Shown here piece after piece: positions 6,722-9,398 of a stretch of 9,398 nucleotides of DNA (its first letter is position 1; every line of letters starts with the position of its first letter). Under the pieces are notes generated by a model. It was not told where the DNA came from, did no database searches, and saw only the letters and a program-made list of their open reading frames with translations. The translations under genes and the position numbers were made by a program. Origin of the DNA: Ascidiaceihabitans sp. (GTDB taxonomy: Bacteria > Pseudomonadota > Alphaproteobacteria > Rhodobacterales > Rhodobacteraceae); NCBI GenBank assembly GCA_023301665.1, contig JALZUL010000161.1, positions 1 through 9,398 on the forward strand, read 5' to 3'.

Positions 6722-9398
6722 TGTCCGACACCTACCGGCGACCAAACGCCCCGAAACAGAACAAACCCCTTATTTGTGAAACGGGAGTCCTCTTCGATGA
6801 AGAGGGCTTTCTTTCCGTTTTAGACCAAGCTCAAAAAACCGGTGATCCCGCCGAGGTACGCACCCAAATGGTTGCGTGGCTTAAGGATGCGCAAAAACAA
6901 GGCCGCGCAACGATCCAAGCCGCGTTTGAAGCAAAGCCATTTGCCGCGCGTCCTCTGACACGGGCCTACACTTATCTTACAGATCAACTCGTTTGTGCTG
7001 TCTTGCATATTGCGACCACCACACTGCACCCAAACCCTACAACCAGCGAACGGCTTTCTGTTGTAGCTGTCGGCGGGTATGGACGCGGCGAAATGGCACC
7101 TGCGTCTGATGTAGATCTGCTCTTTCTAACACCCCACAAGGTCACAGCATGGGCCGAAAGCGTTATCGAATCCATGCTCTACATGCTTTGGGACCTTAAG
7201 CTTAAGGTTGGGCACTCGACCCGCACCATCAACGATTGCGTGCGCCTTGGGGCTGAAGATTTCACCATCTGCACCGCCATGCTTGAAAATCGTTTTGTCG
7301 TCGGGGATCAAGAATTAGCCCAAGACCTAGAAACCGCTTTGTGGCGCGACCTTTTCAAACCCAGCATGGGCAAAGCCTTTGTCCAAGCCAAGCTAGATGA
7401 GCGCGACAAACGCCACGAACGCCAAGGCGAACGCTACGTTGTTGAGCCTAACGTAAAAGAGGGCAAAGGCGGCCTGCGTGATCTTCAATCACTGTTCTGG
7501 ATCGCTAAATTCGTCCACCAAGTTCAAGACACCCCCGAACTTGTGGACAAAAACGTATTCACCCCCGAAGAGTTCGAGAACTTCATCGCCGCCGAAGATT
7601 TCCTATGGGGCGTCAGATCACACCTGCATCTGATCACCAGACGCGCGACCGAACAGCTGTCCTTTGACATGCAGGCGATGGTCGCTGAGGCGATGGGTTA
7701 CAAAGACACTGGCGGACGGCGCGGCGTCGAGGTCTTTATGCAAGCCTATTTCCGCCATGCCACCGAAGTGGGCGATCTGACCCGTATCTTCATCACCAAG
7801 CTTGAAGCAATGCATGTCAAAGACGAACCTTTGCTCGAGCGTCTGTTCAAACGCAAACGCAAGGTCAAAGCTGGGTACAAAGTTATCCAAAACAGGTTGG
7901 CGATTGCCGACGATGAAGCCTTTTTAAGCAACAAACTTAATCTGCTGCTCTTGTTCGAAGAAGCCCTTCGCACTGGCATGCTCATCCACCCTGACGCAAT
8001 GCGCTTGGTAAAATCGAACCTGCATCTGATTGACGACGACATGCGCAGGACCCCCAAAGCTCAGGGTATTTTCCTTGATCTTATGCTCAAGCACGGCAAT
8101 CCAGAGCGCGCCTTACGCCGCATGAATGAGCTTGGCGTTTTGGGGGCATTTATCCCTGAATTTGAGCACATCGTAGCGATGATGCAATTCAACATGTATC
8201 ACTCCTACACAGTGGACGAACACACAATCCAATGCGTAGCGAACCTTGCCCAAATTGAACGGGGCGAGCTGATCGAAGACTTGCCGCTGGTCTCTTCCAT
8301 CCTTGAAAAAGGGGTGAATCGAAAGATCCTATATGTCGCGATGCTTTTGCACGATATCGCCAAGGGACGCCCCGAAGACCACTCAATCCTTGGTGCACAA
8401 ATGGTGCGTAGAATCGCGCCGCGCCTCGGGCTTAGACCGGATGAGGTCGACACCGTTGAATGGCTCGTACGCTATCACCTGTTGATGTCCGACATGGCGC
8501 AAAAACGCGACATCGCAGACCCTCGCACCGTGCGCGCCTTTGCCAAAGTGGTCAAATCCGTCAAACGGCTTGATCTGCTTTGCGTCCTTACGGTCTGTGA
8601 CATTCGCGGCGTTGGTCCAGACACGTGGAACAACTGGAAAGCCGTTTTGATCCGCGCCCTTTACGGGCAAACCAAAGACGCACTCGAAAACGGGCTCGAA
8701 GATTTGAACCGCGCCAACCGTGGCAAGGAGGCGAAAAAGAACCTGCGCGAGGAACTCAAAGAGTGGCCGCGCAAAGATCTGCAAAAAGAAACCGCACGCC
8801 ACTACGATCCTTATTGGCAAGGATTACACGTCACCGCCCATGTGACGTTTGCCAATATGCTGCGCGAAATTGATGAGAACAAAATCGAAATCGATTTGCA
8901 TCCCGATGAAGATCGAGATGCCACACGCGCGTGTTTCGCGATGCCTGACCATCCGGGAATCCTTGCCCGTCTGACCGGTGCATTGGCGCTTGTAGGGGCC
9001 AATATCGTTGATGCGCGCAGTTACACCAGCAAAGACGGATACGTGACCAATGCGTGTTGGATCCAAGATTCCGACGGCCAACCGTTTGAAGCATCGCGCC
9101 TACCACGCTTGCGTAAAATGATCGAAAAGACCCTCAACGGTGAGGTTGTCACCCGCGATGCGATCAAAGACCGCGACAAGGTCAAAAAACGCGAAAGCGC
9201 CTTTAAGGTGCCGACACATATCAGCTTTGATAACGAAGGTTCGGAAATCTACACTATCATCGAGGTCGACACCCGTGACCGCGCCGGCCTCTTACATGAC
9301 CTCACCCGTACGCTCGCATCTCTCAACGTCTATATCGCCAACGCCGTTGTCGCGACATACGGCGAACAAGCGGTGGATACATTCTACGTCAAAGACAT
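6721..9398 (+). CDS. glnD: Bifunctional PII uridylyltransferase/uridylyl-removing enzyme, 3' end beyond the window
   Basis: Glutamine sensor of the nitrogen-control cascade: adds UMP to PII proteins (GlnB/GlnK) when glutamine is low and removes it when high. The frame is open from the ATG at 6721 to the window edge (892 codons) without a stop; about 30 codons are probably missing. The nucleotidyltransferase site GGYGRGEM is at 118-125, with metal-binding Asp130 and Asp132 in ASDVDLLFL. The linker motif KEGKGGLRDLQ is at 246-256. The HD hydrolase domain has His501, His544-Asp545 (LLHDIAKGR), His586 and Asp627. ACT domain 1 starts about 738 (CFAMPDHPGILARLTGAL) and ACT domain 2 about 846 (IIEVDTRDRAGLLHDLTRTL); these bind glutamine. 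All key residues of both activities are present. The start overlaps the upstream stop as TAATG with only a weak GGCGGTG before it, so translation is probably coupled. Confidence 0.98.
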   Translation, partial: MSDTYRRPNAPKQNKPLICETGVLFDEEGFLSVLDQAQKTGDPAEVRTQMVAWLKDAQKQGRATIQAAFEAKPFAARPLTRAYTYLTDQLVCAVLHIATTTLHPNPTTSERLSVVAVGGYGRGEMAPASDVDLLFLTPHKVTAWAESVIESMLYMLWDLKLKVGHSTRTINDCVRLGAEDFTICTAMLENRFVVGDQELAQDLETALWRDLFKPSMGKAFVQAKLDERDKRHERQGERYVVEPNVKEGKGGLRDLQSLFWIAKFVHQVQDTPELVDKNVFTPEEFENFIAAEDFLWGVRSHLHLITRRATEQLSFDMQAMVAEAMGYKDTGGRRGVEVFMQAYFRHATEVGDLTRIFITKLEAMHVKDEPLLERLFKRKRKVKAGYKVIQNRLAIADDEAFLSNKLNLLLLFEEALRTGMLIHPDAMRLVKSNLHLIDDDMRRTPKAQGIFLDLMLKHGNPERALRRMNELGVLGAFIPEFEHIVAMMQFNMYHSYTVDEHTIQCVANLAQIERGELIEDLPLVSSILEKGVNRKILYVAMLLHDIAKGRPEDHSILGAQMVRRIAPRLGLRPDEVDTVEWLVRYHLLMSDMAQKRDIADPRTVRAFAKVVKSVKRLDLLCVLTVCDIRGVGPDTWNNWKAVLIRALYGQTKDALENGLEDLNRANRGKEAKKNLREELKEWPRKDLQKETARHYDPYWQGLHVTAHVTFANMLREIDENKIEIDLHPDEDRDATRACFAMPDHPGILARLTGALALVGANIVDARSYTSKDGYVTNACWIQDSDGQPFEASRLPRLRKMIEKTLNGEVVTRDAIKDRDKVKKRESAFKVPTHISFDNEGSEIYTIIEVDTRDRAGLLHDLTRTLASLNVYIANAVVATYGEQAVDTFYVKD
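7193..7208. repeat. Perfect 16-bp palindrome inside glnD
   Basis: ACCTTAAG followed directly by CTTAAGGT, with no spacer. It lies in the nucleotidyltransferase domain and encodes Leu-Lys-Leu-Lys with repeated CTT AAG codons. Coding constraint or chance can explain it; no function is claimed. Confidence 0.7.

Noticed and set aside
1..9398. A hidden mobile element, defence island, CRISPR array or novel gene cluster
   Set aside because: All sizeable frames on the coding strands belong to recognisable housekeeping families, genes are tightly packed, and I found no tandem repeats, transposase or integrase motifs, or tRNA-like structures.

Overview
The window looks like ordinary core chromosome of an alphaproteobacterium, most likely a marine Rhodobacterales (Roseobacter-group) species. 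This rests on moderate GC, on protein wording typical of that group (RsmI, YraN, GshB, a short LpoA-like lipoprotein, GlnD) and on the rsmI-yraN-gshB order. The organism assignment is inference, since no database search was possible. I see no insertion sequence, prophage, CRISPR array, tRNA or rRNA, and no cassette that looks like a new system.

Layout. (1) 48-2319, + strand: a glutathione S-transferase family gene, then a 76-bp gap, then comM (yifB), a Mg-chelatase-like AAA+ ATPase linked to recombination of incoming DNA. The gap holds a 12-bp-stem inverted repeat covering the comM ribosome binding site and a one-mismatch copy of the CtrA box. (2) 2285-5438, - strand: a compact operon read leftward, rsmI - yraN - gshB - alpha/beta hydrolase. 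The hydrolase converges on comM and their 3' ends overlap by 35 bp. (3) 5525-9398, + strand: an LpoA-like lipoprotein with a periplasmic-binding fold, and glnD, which starts on the last base of the lipoprotein stop codon and runs off the right edge about 30 codons before its expected end. The 86 bp between rsmI and the lipoprotein gene must hold the divergent promoters.

Functionally, rsmI methylates 16S rRNA, yraN is a predicted nuclease-fold protein, gshB makes glutathione (possible cofactor for the GST at the left), the lipoprotein probably supports peptidoglycan synthesis, and glnD sets the PII nitrogen signal. All genes appear intact. The points most worth a second look are regulatory: the comM leader, the Asp at position +2 of the lipoprotein, and the tight coupling of a cell-wall gene to glnD. 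No gene-free stretch exceeds 300 bases.
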